Shown: in pieces, positions 49,648-59,616 of the stretch
Position numbering within the stretch: the stretch's first letter is position 1
Layout of the letters: every line of letters begins with the position of its first letter
NCBI GenBank assembly: GCA_037903355.1
Contig: JBAJFE010000004.1
Location: forward strand, 558,001-622,000
Origin: Trichuris trichiura
Lineage: Eukaryota; Nematoda; Enoplea; Trichinellida; Trichuridae
Length of the DNA stretch: 64,000 nt
Direction: 5' to 3'
The notes under the pieces: model-generated
Told to the model about the DNA's origin: nothing
The model's database searches: none
What the model saw: only the letters and a program-made list of their open reading frames with translations
Position numbers and translations under genes: made by a program

Positions 49648-51100
49648 ATGAACAACGGCTCCAGCAGCAGCAGTGGTGGTACTCGAGAAACGATTGTTGG
49701 CAATAAGTACCGAATAATACGACGAATCGGTGGTGGTTCGTTTGGAGAAATCTATTTGGGTATCAACAAATCGAATGGAGAGGTCAGTTGTACTTTTCGA
49801 TGACAATTTCTGGCCCTACTTTCGTCGTACTCTGCAGGAAGTCGCCGTTAAGATCGAGTCTAACAAGAGTAGACATCCGCAACTTCTTTACGAAAGCAAA
49901 GTCTACCGGATTCTGCAGGGCGGCATAGGAATCGCGCACATTAAATGGTTCGGCGTCGAATCGGACAACAGCATTCTTGTCATGGATTTGCTTGGACCCA
50001 GTCTGGAAGATCTCTTCAACTTCTGCTCCAGGCGCTTCAGTATGAAAACTGTGTTGATGCTGGCAGACCAAGTGGACCTTAGTAGTTTTCCCCTTACGCT
50101 TGCAATGACGTCGTCGCATTTCAGATGATTGGCCGCATTGAATTTGTTCATGTGAAAAACTTCATACATCGAGATATTAAGCCGGACAACTTTCTAATGG
50201 GTATTGGACGTCATTGCAATAAGGTAAACGTTTCGTCTGCTATTCACCTCTTAAATGCATGCTCGCTTTTGCAGCTTTTTGTGATCGACTTCGGCTTGGC
50301 CAAGAAGTTCCGAGACAACCGTACTCGTCTGCACATCGCCTATAGGGAGGATAAGAGCCTAACCGGCACCGCCCGTTACGCTTCGGTCAATGCTCATCTT
50401 GGTATTGAGCAAAGTCGCCGTGACGATATGGAATCTATGGGATATGTGTTGATGTACTTCAACATGGGCAAACTTCCATGGCAGGGAATGAAGGCAAGTG
50501 TTTTTTTCTTGCGACTCATTTTTAGACGCAGTTTTTGGTCTACCGTCGTCAAGGTACTTCTTTCCTGCGCGCATTTTATTTGCCCCGTAGGCATTGGAGG
50601 TCAATGGCAGTGACAAGGGTCGTGGTTGGCCCATGGTGATTGGTTCCACGCATCTGCCGGCTTTGGAACTGGGCCAATCGATTCACCAGTTGAAACTTGT
50701 TTTTTGGTTCTTTCAGGCGGCCACGAAAAAGCAAAAATATGAGCGCATAACTGAAAAGAAAATGGCCTATTCGGTGGATCAGCTATGCCGAGTAAGCATT
50801 GTTCAGTCGCGAGAACACGTTTCTCCAATTGAAATGCCGTTAAATGATTTACGCTTGTAGAATTATCCAGCAGAGTTCAGCATGTACCTGAGCTATTGCC
50901 GCGGTCTTCGTTTCGACGAGGCTCCCGACTACATGTACCTTAGACAACTGTTTCGAATTCTTTTCCGCACGATGCACTACCAATACGATTATACATTCGA
51001 CTGGACATCGTTGAAGAACAAGCCAAACGGTGCCTCCGGTTCCCAGCAAGAATCCACGACGAACAAAAAAATGATAAACTTTAATGACGACGACTCGTGA
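49648..51100 (+). CDS. CSNK1A1: Casein kinase 1 alpha, 333 aa, 6 exons
   Basis: Exons: 49648-49782, 49838-50071, 50125-50223, 50275-50493, 50717-50791, 50861-51100 (334 codons with stop). The kinase domain is complete: glycine loop [13 protein letters not shown] lysine, HRDIKPDN catalytic loop, DFG (VIDFGLAKK), the CK1-specific SIN variant [15 protein letters not shown], and LPWQG. Family choice is CK1 alpha from [26 protein letters not shown] and [12 protein letters not shown]1 alpha is known to phosphorylate beta-catenin at the priming site and many other substrates (kin-19 in C. elegans). The start used is the ATG after an in-frame non-ATG extension, giving a Ser/Gly-rich N-terminus. Intron 4 (50494-50716) has a GC donor, AAG|GCAAGT, and its last 126 nt are open in frame. 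Confidence 0.96.
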
Positions 51101-52460
51101 TAGGAAGCGGTTGATAATCTTTCATGCGTTCGTTATCGTTAAAGAGTTTACAGGAGGCTTGCTTGTGTTCGACAGCTTCAATTAAGGTTGTTTTGTCCGA
51201 TTTAAACTTTATTCCACATGCATATGCATAATTCGTATATGTACATAGACAGTTCATAAAGACCGCTTGATCAAGATCGTTGAATCTCTTGCTTAAGCTT
51301 TTATGACTATGCGATATGCCCACGCTTCATTTTTTAAAGCGCTTCCAACGCCTTCTTAAGCTGTTTCAATGGGTGAAAATCAGGTTGTGACTCGGCAATG
51401 CCATTGGTTTTTTTTTACTTTCCAGTTGAACCTGAAAAGTAAGGGGAGACGTAGATTTATAGTGTCGGAGCAGCAGGATACTCGCTAACTGCTGCTGCCA
51501 CGTGACACTGGAATTGCAAAGGCGGCCGCGGCATATGGTGCCGGCGAGTCTAGTCTGTGTCTTCAAAAAGTAAAGAGAATTGCCACAGTGACGTCGTCTG
51601 ACGGATCAGAACGTTTTGGTGCCTACTAACCGGAGGTGCATACGCTCACTTGCCAACCTGACGATCCAGTATAATCGCTTGGCGTATAACGCCTGAAATT
51701 TATTGCTTGGTCGCTGCAGACACTTTTTCAATCGAAACCAGAAAGCTAAGAAGGTAAAAGGTCGAGATTTTTGGCAAAGTTGTGATTTATGCGGAGAAAA
51801 TGTCTAAGATTTTACAGCTCATCGATCAGCCAGCTATACGCGGGTGCCGAAAGTGCACGCATGTTCTCATACTGCTGTGTAAACTGTGTCAATTACCGTC
51901 AAGTGTCAACGAAAGGAAATTGGTGATCATAAGATAACAGTTAATTAAAAGCAATTCGCATTCATAGGTCAATGGCACAAAGTTGTGCGGCGAAGTGGTT
52001 GCGATGATGATGGCTAAATGCTGCTCGGCCCTATTCTGCGCAGCGCGTGAGCTCGCTGAAACTTCAAAACACTGCTCAGCTGGCTGACAGAGTCACTTTA
52101 TGCGGCATCGTTTCTCGCAATCGTACTGTACAATTCTGCGTTGTCATATTTCGAAATGCAGGATGTATGCATACTGCAGTCCGCTTTATACATATAAACG
52201 AGGGCACATCCTTAGCCAGGCAGTAAAGAAGCTCACAAGTAACAATAAGCAAGAAATGTTGCATACAAACACGAAGTAACACTGAAATAACTGACCACCC
52301 TTATGGATACTTAACTTAGCACTATCCGCTGCGGCAAAAATCTAACTCAGTGTGTGAACTAGTTCTCCAATGGACGTAAAACCTTTTGCAACAGCTTTTG
52401 ACGATGGAAAGAATTCAGCGATTGAAAAATAAAAATGGTCAATTGTGTAGGCAAGAAGAA
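51101..52460. other. Intergenic between convergent CSNK1A1 and SMARCE1
   Basis: No gene or RNA was recognised. It should hold the 3' UTRs of both neighbours; no clear repeats are seen. Confidence 0.5.
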
Positions 52461-53517
52461 TTAAGCGCTGTCGTTTTCATTCTTTTCCAACGCGTCATTT
52501 GCGATAGTAGGCTCACGTGTTGATTCTTCGTTTTCGGGGGAATCAGCTTTTTCAGCTTCCCCTGAATGTTGTTCCGCTGGACAGTGTTCGTCAATAATAT
52601 CCTGTGGGGAAGCTGGTACTTCGTTGTCGCATCCTAAAGCCACTGGCGTTTCTACGCTCACGGAGTTGCCTTCTTCTTCTTCTCTTTTCTCTTCCAGTTT
52701 ACCAGTTGGCTGCAGCTTCCCATTCGCAGTGACTCCTAGCTCAGAGTCGTCCGCATTGCTTGAGCCGCGTGATGCGGAACTATCGCCTGAACGAGGAACG
52801 GGTTCTCTTCTTGATGAGTCAGACGACATTGCCAAGTTGTCGTCCGCTGTATCTTTCTGCCCAACCGAGCCGCCGTTCTCCTCAGCAGTTGATGCTTGTT
52901 GTTCTAATCTAACATCGCTGTCCGGTTCTTGGACAGTATTCTTAACTTCGGGGGGTCTCTCCTGCTTTTTCTTCCGCCTTTCATAAGCGTCTATGAATTT
53001 TTTGGTCCACTGCTCGCAAAGCTCACCAAAGAGTTCTTCGGTCAGCACAGGCTTGTTTTCCATCATCTGAATGCAAAAAAAACAAGAAGGTAGGCATATG
53101 AGCTTCATTCTTTCTCCCGTCAACCTCTTTCATTCGCTTCTCGAAAATGGCGTGAGATTCATCTATGCGACGCTTCCGCATTTCGCAGGATTCCTCCAGT
53201 TGGCGGAGTTCATTTTCAAGAGTTGCCTACGACGTCAGAGCGTCATTTGGATCACCCACCACCGCCATGATGGGCTCATTACCTGGTGCTGGCTAAGCGA
53301 GGTCACCTGAGAACGGAGCACGTTGATGCGTTCCGTAGTGATCACAGATCGGAGATCGGGAATAGCAACATTACTTAAAATTTCAGCGATCAACCTTTGG
53401 TTTCTGGCAAATCTTTCGCTGGACATGTAACGATAATTGTTCGGATCCAGCTCTATAATTGGCTAATAGAATTGATCCTCTTCAGCGGTGTTCATTAAAT
53501 ACCGCGCAGTCCTCTTT

Positions 53518-53587
<70 letters not shown>

Positions 53588-55393
53588 AATATCTTTACTA
53601 CAGAGTGAGTCCCGTTTAATGTGCAATAAAATCTTGAACTCCGGAGCTTCTGGGTCACTCGAGACCCGTCTTCAGCGGTCTTCATTTATGAATATCTAAT
53701 TCATTCATAATTATATTCATAAATCATAATAGGTATTCATAATTTGAGACTGCTGAAGACGGGTCTCGAGTGACTCGAAAGCTCCAGAGTTCAAGATCTT
53801 ATTGCACATTAAACGGGACTCACTTCGTAATAAAGATATTTCATCATGAAAACATACTGCCCCGTACTAAGAGATCACATTTTCGAAAATAATAACAATA
53901 ATAATTTTTGCATTTAATCACTATTAATGCTAACGAACGCTGAAGGTAGATTGAAGAGCTAAGTTGCTACTGTACTTCAGAATCATAGCGCGAGTGCTCA
54001 TCATGCCTATAAAATTTTTTGATGGAGAAGAAAGATTTTGAAGTTGCGACACAACGTTAACCTACCGGCACATTCTACTAGCAATAAACTTTGGCGTTTA
54101 AGCGTTAAAGCAATGAAGTTTAACGCCAATTTTACCCAATATGAAGTAATGAGGAAAAAGTGATACGATCTAAGGTTTGTCAATGCTAATTTTTTGCAAA
54201 TAAACGTTCGTATAAATCAAACTGCTTCCGCTTCTGTCCGTCTACTGCAATTAGCAATTCACTAATCGGAACGAAAAGTTTGCAAAAAGTGACACTCAGA
54301 AAAAGTTCGGAATGTTACAAGACTGACCAAAAAGGCCTTTCCCACTAAAAATTGAAGAAAGAGAAGCATTGGTGACTCTGCCGCTTAGTGCTGTTCTTAC
54401 TGGGATCTTTTTTGAGAAATTTACGATTTCCCACGTGTCGACACTGACGCTGAAAAACTGGCTACGCAAATGTTACGAAATTTTTTATATTCTCAAAGGT
54501 AGGCACCAACATACAGACCATTTAGAATTGTAAGACGATAAATTTATTCTACTAATTTTAAGTCCATTTCCATTCCAACAAACACCAACTAGCACGTATA
54601 CACACCCGGACGTGGCGGCATCTGCCAACAGCAAATGGATTCGAATACATAACACTTAGTAAAGGGTAGATAGCGCTTGAAAATGTAGCTTTAATTAAGG
54701 GTAGTTCCTGATCGGAAAAACAATTTCTAAGCCGGAGCTTTCTAGTTTCTGCCTCGACTTGTCTTCAGCCGTCACAACACAAGAGAATGAAGAGCTGACC
54801 TTAGTTCTCGTGACTCGCTCGTCTTGTGACCCATGAAGACGGGTCGAAGCAGAAACCCGGAACCTCAGGGCTTAGGACTTACTTTCCTGAATGGCCACTG
54901 CCATATATAGAAGCAAAGTAGCTTACCCTCAGATTCTTCATCCAAAGGCTGTATGTAAACGCCTTGTTCGCAATAGGGAGAGGAACTATGCGAATCATGC
55001 TTGTCTAAAAAACTGATGACTTCTGATTATTCACCCGAAAAACTTGGAAGTCACACCTTTTGGTTTATGAGCTAAATAGGTCTGGAAGGCGGCGGAGTTG
55101 TGATAGGCTTTCATCTGCTTATCGTACTCGGCCTTTTCAACCTCGTACTCGTCGAAGTATACTTGTTTATCGCCTTCGGAAAGTTCCCGCCACATTTTGC
55201 CTATTATCTTGCCAATATCCCAAAATTTTGATTCCGGGTTAGCAGCGCGGACGCGCTCCCACATCTGCAACATTTGGACAATTTCGAGTTGCCGCACAAC
55301 GCGTTCCAGCAAAAATACCCGACGGCTGTAGCGCATGTAGGGCATTATAGGCTTCTCCGGAGGCTTTGGAACTCGCAGGATACCATCAGAAGG
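52461..55393 (-). CDS. SMARCE1: SWI/SNF subunit BAF57 (SMARCE1), HMG box; 5' exon(s) not found
   Basis: Exons: 55393-55319, 55264-55057, 55004-54927, 53452-53283, 53226-53125, 53066-52461 (413 codons with stop). The HMG box opens with [15 protein letters not shown] and continues with [16 protein letters not shown] and [12 protein letters not shown]. The BAF57 block follows ([30 protein letters not shown]), then a coiled coil ([11 protein letters not shown]...) and an acidic Ser/Glu-rich tail. BAF57 is a DNA-bending subunit of the BAF chromatin remodeller; the C. elegans counterpart is swsn-3. The first supported exon starts after an acceptor at 55394, so the true N-terminus (Pro/Tyr/Gly-rich in relatives) lies upstream, unseen. 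Intron 3 (54926-53453) is 1474 nt and holds two foldback elements and a microsatellite. Confidence 0.9.
53476..53512. repeat. Decayed foldback core next to copy D
   Basis: CTCTTCAGCGGTGTTCATTAA then ATACCGC resembles the loop-proximal core of copy B (TCTTCAGCGGTATT ... AATACCGC). Only this core survives, so it is likely the remnant of an older element. Confidence 0.4.
53519..53585. repeat. (TAA)n microsatellite
   Basis: About 22 near-perfect TAA units directly abut the left end of foldback copy D. A second AATAATAACAATAATAAT run lies right after its tail (about 53889-53907). The pair looks like the two halves of a duplicated AT-rich target that later expanded on the left. Confidence 0.9.
53584..53883. 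mobile_element. Foldback element, copy D
   Basis: The palindrome 53584-53844 has arms of about 105-110 nt and a longer AT-rich loop with its own internal repeats (ATTCATAAT). The tail to about 53883 starts ATGAAAACATACTGCCCCG, closely matching copy A's tail. Core boxes ACTCCGGAGCTTCTGGGTC and GACCCGTCTTCAGCGGTC are present. It sits in the SMARCE1 intron 3. Confidence 0.85.
54727..54875. mobile_element. Foldback element, copy E, short and diverged
   Basis: CTAAGCCGGAGCTTTCTAG at the left pairs imperfectly with AACCTCAGGGCTTAG at the right. The inner CTTGTCTTCAGCCGTCACAA pairs with TTGTGACCCATGAAGACGGG. Many mismatches indicate greater age than copies A, C and D. It is in the same SMARCE1 intron as copy D. 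Confidence 0.65.
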
Positions 55394-55679
55394 CTGAAAC
55401 GTTCACGCTGGATTAATGCTACGGATAGGAAGAAATAAGAAATTGGATCGCAAATCCTTTCCGCCTTGACTAAGCATGTATGCAAATGGAATCAGCTTTA
55501 TATATTTGGGTAGGTTTTTAAAAGGACAAAACTGCATCACGCTTGGACAGCTCAAATAGCCAAGGTTCACTAAAACTTGCTAAAGCTAAAACATGTTATG
55601 TTTTAACCAAAATAGCTTTGTACTTTTAGATTACTTTTCTGCTGAAATACATTTTAATGATAATAAATATTAGTTTAGC

Positions 55680-56018
55680 ATGCCGGTACGTCCCTTGCTA
55701 ACAGTCAAGCGAAATTCGAGTAAGAGCCGCAATGCTAAGACTAAGTATATACTTGCCATGGAAACGCCAATGCGCGTAGGTCTGAAGTTTGGGTTTGAAT
55801 TCACTGCCGGCGCGCAGAAGGGACTTGCGGCATTGGTTGACAAATTCCGCGACGAGTTCAGCGTCGCTGATCCACGGTTGACGGGCGCGTTTGCCGGCCA
55901 AGACATGCTTGCAAGCAATTTCCCGGCAACAATTAGTGGAAAACGCAAAAGTCAAGCGAACATTCGCGGCAGTTCATTTCTGAAATGTAAAACTTGTTCC
56001 GTTTTTATCGGAAATTAA
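55680..56018 (+). CDS. Unassigned ORF, 112 aa
   Basis: An ATG-to-stop frame with GC-rich, coding-like composition in AT-rich surroundings. Its N-terminus is basic (KRNSSKSRNAKTK), followed by a more structured part containing METPMRVGLKFGFEF and LVDKFRDEF. No family was recognised, and there is no signal peptide or membrane segment. It lies between the SMARCE1 5' region (opposite strand) and RASSF. It could be a single-exon small gene, the first exon of a longer one, or an unrecognised antisense of SMARCE1 upstream exons; the minus strand in this interval shows no BAF57-like sequence. Confidence 0.4.
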   Translation: MPVRPLLTVKRNSSKSRNAKTKYILAMETPMRVGLKFGFEFTAGAQKGLAALVDKFRDEFSVADPRLTGAFAGQDMLASNFPATISGKRKSQANIRGSSFLKCKTCSVFIGN

Positions 56019-57123
56019 CTGAAACGCTGCCAGCGCGAAGCACAAACCTGATAAGGAGGAAGTTGAAATTTTGTCTTTGAAATTTCAAAAATTGCCGTAT
56101 TACGATCAAAGTGAAACGGAAAAATTTACACAAACTGATTCAAAGAAGCTCTCACGGAAAGACTCCTTCTTACAGTATGCCAGGCAATGAGAGAGGTAAA
56201 ATTGCCATGAAAAGTGATTTTTTATCAAGTCAACGTGTTCAGACTAGCAGCTAATTTTTTACTAGTTTATTCGAGCTGCCATGTTGAATCATCGAGTGTT
56301 TTTATGATGCTTTTGCGAAATTAACCCTCCCTACTGCCGTCACATGATCTTCATGTAACATCAGTTCGCCAACCTCTTTCTTCTCGTTCCCTCAGTTTGT
56401 CTTTACGGACGTTTTCGAACATTCGAATTATAAATAGTCGGGAATGAATTTCAGCGCGCTTTTTGTTTATTTTGCAAACATTCGAAGTCACGAGATGTTG
56501 AAATTGTTTTGCCGACCTACTAATTACGTAGATACACAGCCGGCATGCGCACGAACGGGCTGCCTACAAAGTATGCTTTGAATTTTAAAATACATGTCTA
56601 ATACGTGCGCGTTGAGGCTTATCTGGTGAGAGACTGCAGTTCCTTTGTTACTCATGGCAACCAATAGAAATGCGTTAGAGCAGGTCGCATTTTTAGCTCG
56701 ACTTGGCCTGGCCAGCTGCTAGCGTTAGGCGCATATCAGAACGGGCGCGCGTATGTACGATCACTATTTGTTTAGCAACTTTGTTGGACGTAGCGCATCG
56801 TCAGGCCAGCAGAAGAACGTCACCGTCGACTGGTCGCGAAGTGACGCCTGAAGTGCTCACTACTCGATGGCATGACATGAAGCTGTTAATTCTATCGATT
56901 CACGCACGAGTACAGGTTCACGAAGTAGACCTGTTTCCTGTTCGTCGTCTAGCCTTGGCCTACTGCCCGTGGCGCCTAGCCAACTCGCGGACAACCTGTC
57001 GCGCCCGAGTACCATTGCTTCGGTGAGCATTATCTTTGACTGTCACCTCCATAACGGGAGTGAAGAAAGGACGACTCCACCTTGATTTCCTTGGGTTCTC
57101 TAGAACGGCGCGTCAAGGAACGA
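56019..57123. other. Intergenic / probable RASSF 5' region
   Basis: No supported coding exon. The last 400 bases are unusually GC-rich for this window and precede the RASSF start, so they may be its promoter and 5' UTR. An open frame at 56703-57026 there has an arginine-rich, non-coding look. Confidence 0.45.
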
Positions 57124-59397
57124 ATGATGGATCTTCGCGTATGGGTTACCGAACACGGTGCTCCGCAAGTGGTTCACAACGTCACAGATCACACAACCTG
57201 CCGAGAGGTGATACATGCGTTGGCGCAGGCGACAGCCCGAACAGGTCGCTTCGTTTTGACGTTGAGGCAAGGCGGCAATGAACGAAGTTTAGCTCCGGGT
57301 GAAAAGCCCGCTCAGTTTATCCACCATCTCACGCAGAACGCTTCCAGCTCGTCCGATAATAACATCAAGCTCATTCTGTACCATTTGGCAGATGACACAG
57401 TGACCCGACGAGGCTCAAGTATACATAGCGCTGGCCTGGAGTCAGCAGAAACATTTGCACAGTCCGTTAGCGTTCCCTCGGCTAAGGGAAACTTTGCCGG
57501 AGGTAACTCTTTCGTCCGCGGCATGTACGAAAAAGGCGAACCTTCCAAAGCGGAAAGCGACTCGACGGCCAGCAGCAGTCTTTCTTGGCTTCACGCGGGG
57601 CGATTGTCTCCTTATCCTAGGTAAACATCCGGTGATAACAATGCGCGTCGAGTTTTTTTTCTGCATGATCACTGCTGTAGCACGTCCCGCGAATGGAGCA
57701 AATTGTCAAACAGCTCGTTAGCGTCGCAGACAGTCAGACACCCGCCGCCCAGCTATGAAGAAACAATGCAAAGCAGATGCAAGCACTCCACGGTTGGCAG
57801 TTTGAAAAATTCTTCCTCCTCCGTCAAACCGGCGCGAATGTCCTCCAGTCAAGGCGACTCGGTGTCTCGGCAATCTTGGCCACCCGTAAGCACCGCGGCT
57901 GAGTTGGCACGATTTATCTGCGGCCAAAACACGGTGCTAAGCGAACAGCAGGATATCATGCAGAGTCTTGACCGAGGTACGATATACATTCTTCAAAATC
58001 GTCTTATTAATGTAAACGATGCGTCGAAAAAAGCAACCGGCTTTGCTGGTTATGCTCAGGCTTGACAAGCTGGCGTCGTGTCGGGCTTACGCAATCATTT
58101 GATAAATGATGCTTAGGTTCTTTTTTTTTATAACGTTCGTTTTCGCGCTTGCTAGCCAGTTAGCTGAAAGTAGCAGGCCAATTATTACTAAGTTTAGCTG
58201 GCTGTAGGCGTTGGCGAAGTTATTTTACGTTCCCTCTCTATTTGTAGAATAATCCTGCAAAGATCAGCGCTTATTCTTCCCTGCAAGGCTCATGCCGCAG
58301 GAAAGATCGGCAAGTCGACTTGCGATTTTCGGCTGCTGATGGGAAACCGATTTTATTGAAAGAAAGTCTCCCCGAGGCAAAATAACTGCCGAGCTCTGCT
58401 AGCCGCTGCGTAATACTTTGCTTTTGCATTCAGCGATGAATCATAACTAATCTTCCGTTCACAGCTTTGGCCTGTTTTGGTGTATCAGCGGATGGCTAAG
58501 CAAATTGTTAGAAAATAATGCAGAACAAGAGCAGTTCCGAAACTTAAGGCTTAAGGAGCGTATGCCACGCTTAGAATTTGCTCACATTTGTGTGGGCAAA
58601 TTCCAAGTGTCCCTTACGCTCCCAAAGCGTGAAAATCCTGAAAATATTTTGGAAAAGCAGGCTAACTATTTTGCCAAGAAAATACTAAGAAGGGTTGCTC
58701 CCCAAAGAGACGTACGCTGCCGGGGCGTATGTTGGTCGAAATGATTAATTAGTCCCTTTTAATCAAATACCGCAAAAATCGTTGACGCATCGCGTTTTGT
58801 GTTTCAGAAATCGTCCGGTGGTTGCAACGCAAGGAGGTGCAAAGCGGGGAAAGCGACTTGGAATGTCAAATTGCCGAGCACGAGAACCAGTTGAAAAATG
58901 TGCTTAGCAATATTGAAAGTTTGAAAAAGATGAATTTGGAGCGGCAAATTGCCGCCATACGTCGCAATCTGGAAAAGACCAGCTGCGAAATTCGCGCCAG
59001 CACGGCGGAATGTCAAAAGCTGGATCGTCGATTGGCCGAGCGTAACCACGAGATAAAGCGCCTAAGGGCGGAAATAGAGGCGGAAAAGTTGTACATTTCC
59101 AGCCGGCTGAACGCGTCGGACGATTCTTGCGACTTGAACGTTAGCGATTTGGAAGATCAAGTCGAAGCTGCCGAGGAAACTAGAAAGGCCAAATTGGCCA
59201 TTTGCCAACAGTTAAGACGACAATTAACAAATGCCAATATGGAGTCGCTCGAAGAATGTTTGGACGGCCTAAAATTATTGCAAAACCAGCCGGCTAGGCG
59301 TCACGACTCGACCGATACGGGCAACAACAACGGTACAGAAGTCATTTCTAATGCTCAGGAGTTGCCACTTTCCAAAAATGCATCAGTATGGGTATAA
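57124..59397 (+). CDS. N-terminal RASSF family protein (RASSF7-10 type), 476 aa
   Basis: Exons: 57124-57620, 57681-57976, 58512-58559, 58808-59397 (477 codons with stop). An N-terminal Ras-association/ubiquitin-like domain (residues 1 to about 85) begins MMDLRVWV, with THTTCREVIHALAQAT-like and TGRFVLTLRQ strands. This placement of the domain at the extreme N-terminus marks the RASSF7/8/9/10 group. A Ser-rich linker holds a PPPSYEE motif (a PPxY-like WW ligand). The C-terminal half (from about residue 265) is a long coiled coil, for example LEDQVEAAEETRKAKLA. Family members are known at cell junctions, centrosomes and in growth control. The start is the first of two tandem ATGs. The donor of exon 3 was chosen as GTATGC at 58560, which joins the coiled coil in frame; another nearby donor would create a stop. 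Confidence 0.85.
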
Positions 59398-59423
59398 GTT
59401 AATCACACGTTGCCAACGTAACA

Positions 59424-59429
59424 AATAAA
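59424..59429 (+). promoter_or_regulatory. Polyadenylation signal of the RASSF gene
   Basis: AATAAA lies 27 nt after the RASSF stop codon; the convergent MIOS gene ends at 59617. Confidence 0.5.
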
Positions 59430-59616
59430 CGCTTTTATACATTTTACCGCGCTGCAGCTAGTACGAACTTGTCTTGCATGGCAAATAAGTGAAAAAAAAG
59501 TTCATTCAAAGATCAGTAGAAGATGCGGACCATAAATATGTACACTTTCCAGGCGGGAGACGCATTGCTTCCGTTGTAGCACACGTTGAGCAAGAAACTG
59601 AGTCGTTTTTGGTCTA

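Noticed and set aside
52624..52986. Plus-strand 120-codon Ser-rich ORF
   Set aside because: Antisense of the acidic SMARCE1 tail.
56703..57026. Plus-strand 107-codon ORF upstream of RASSF
   Set aside because: Arg/Thr-rich product of a GC-rich 5' region, no domain; not joined in frame to the RASSF start.
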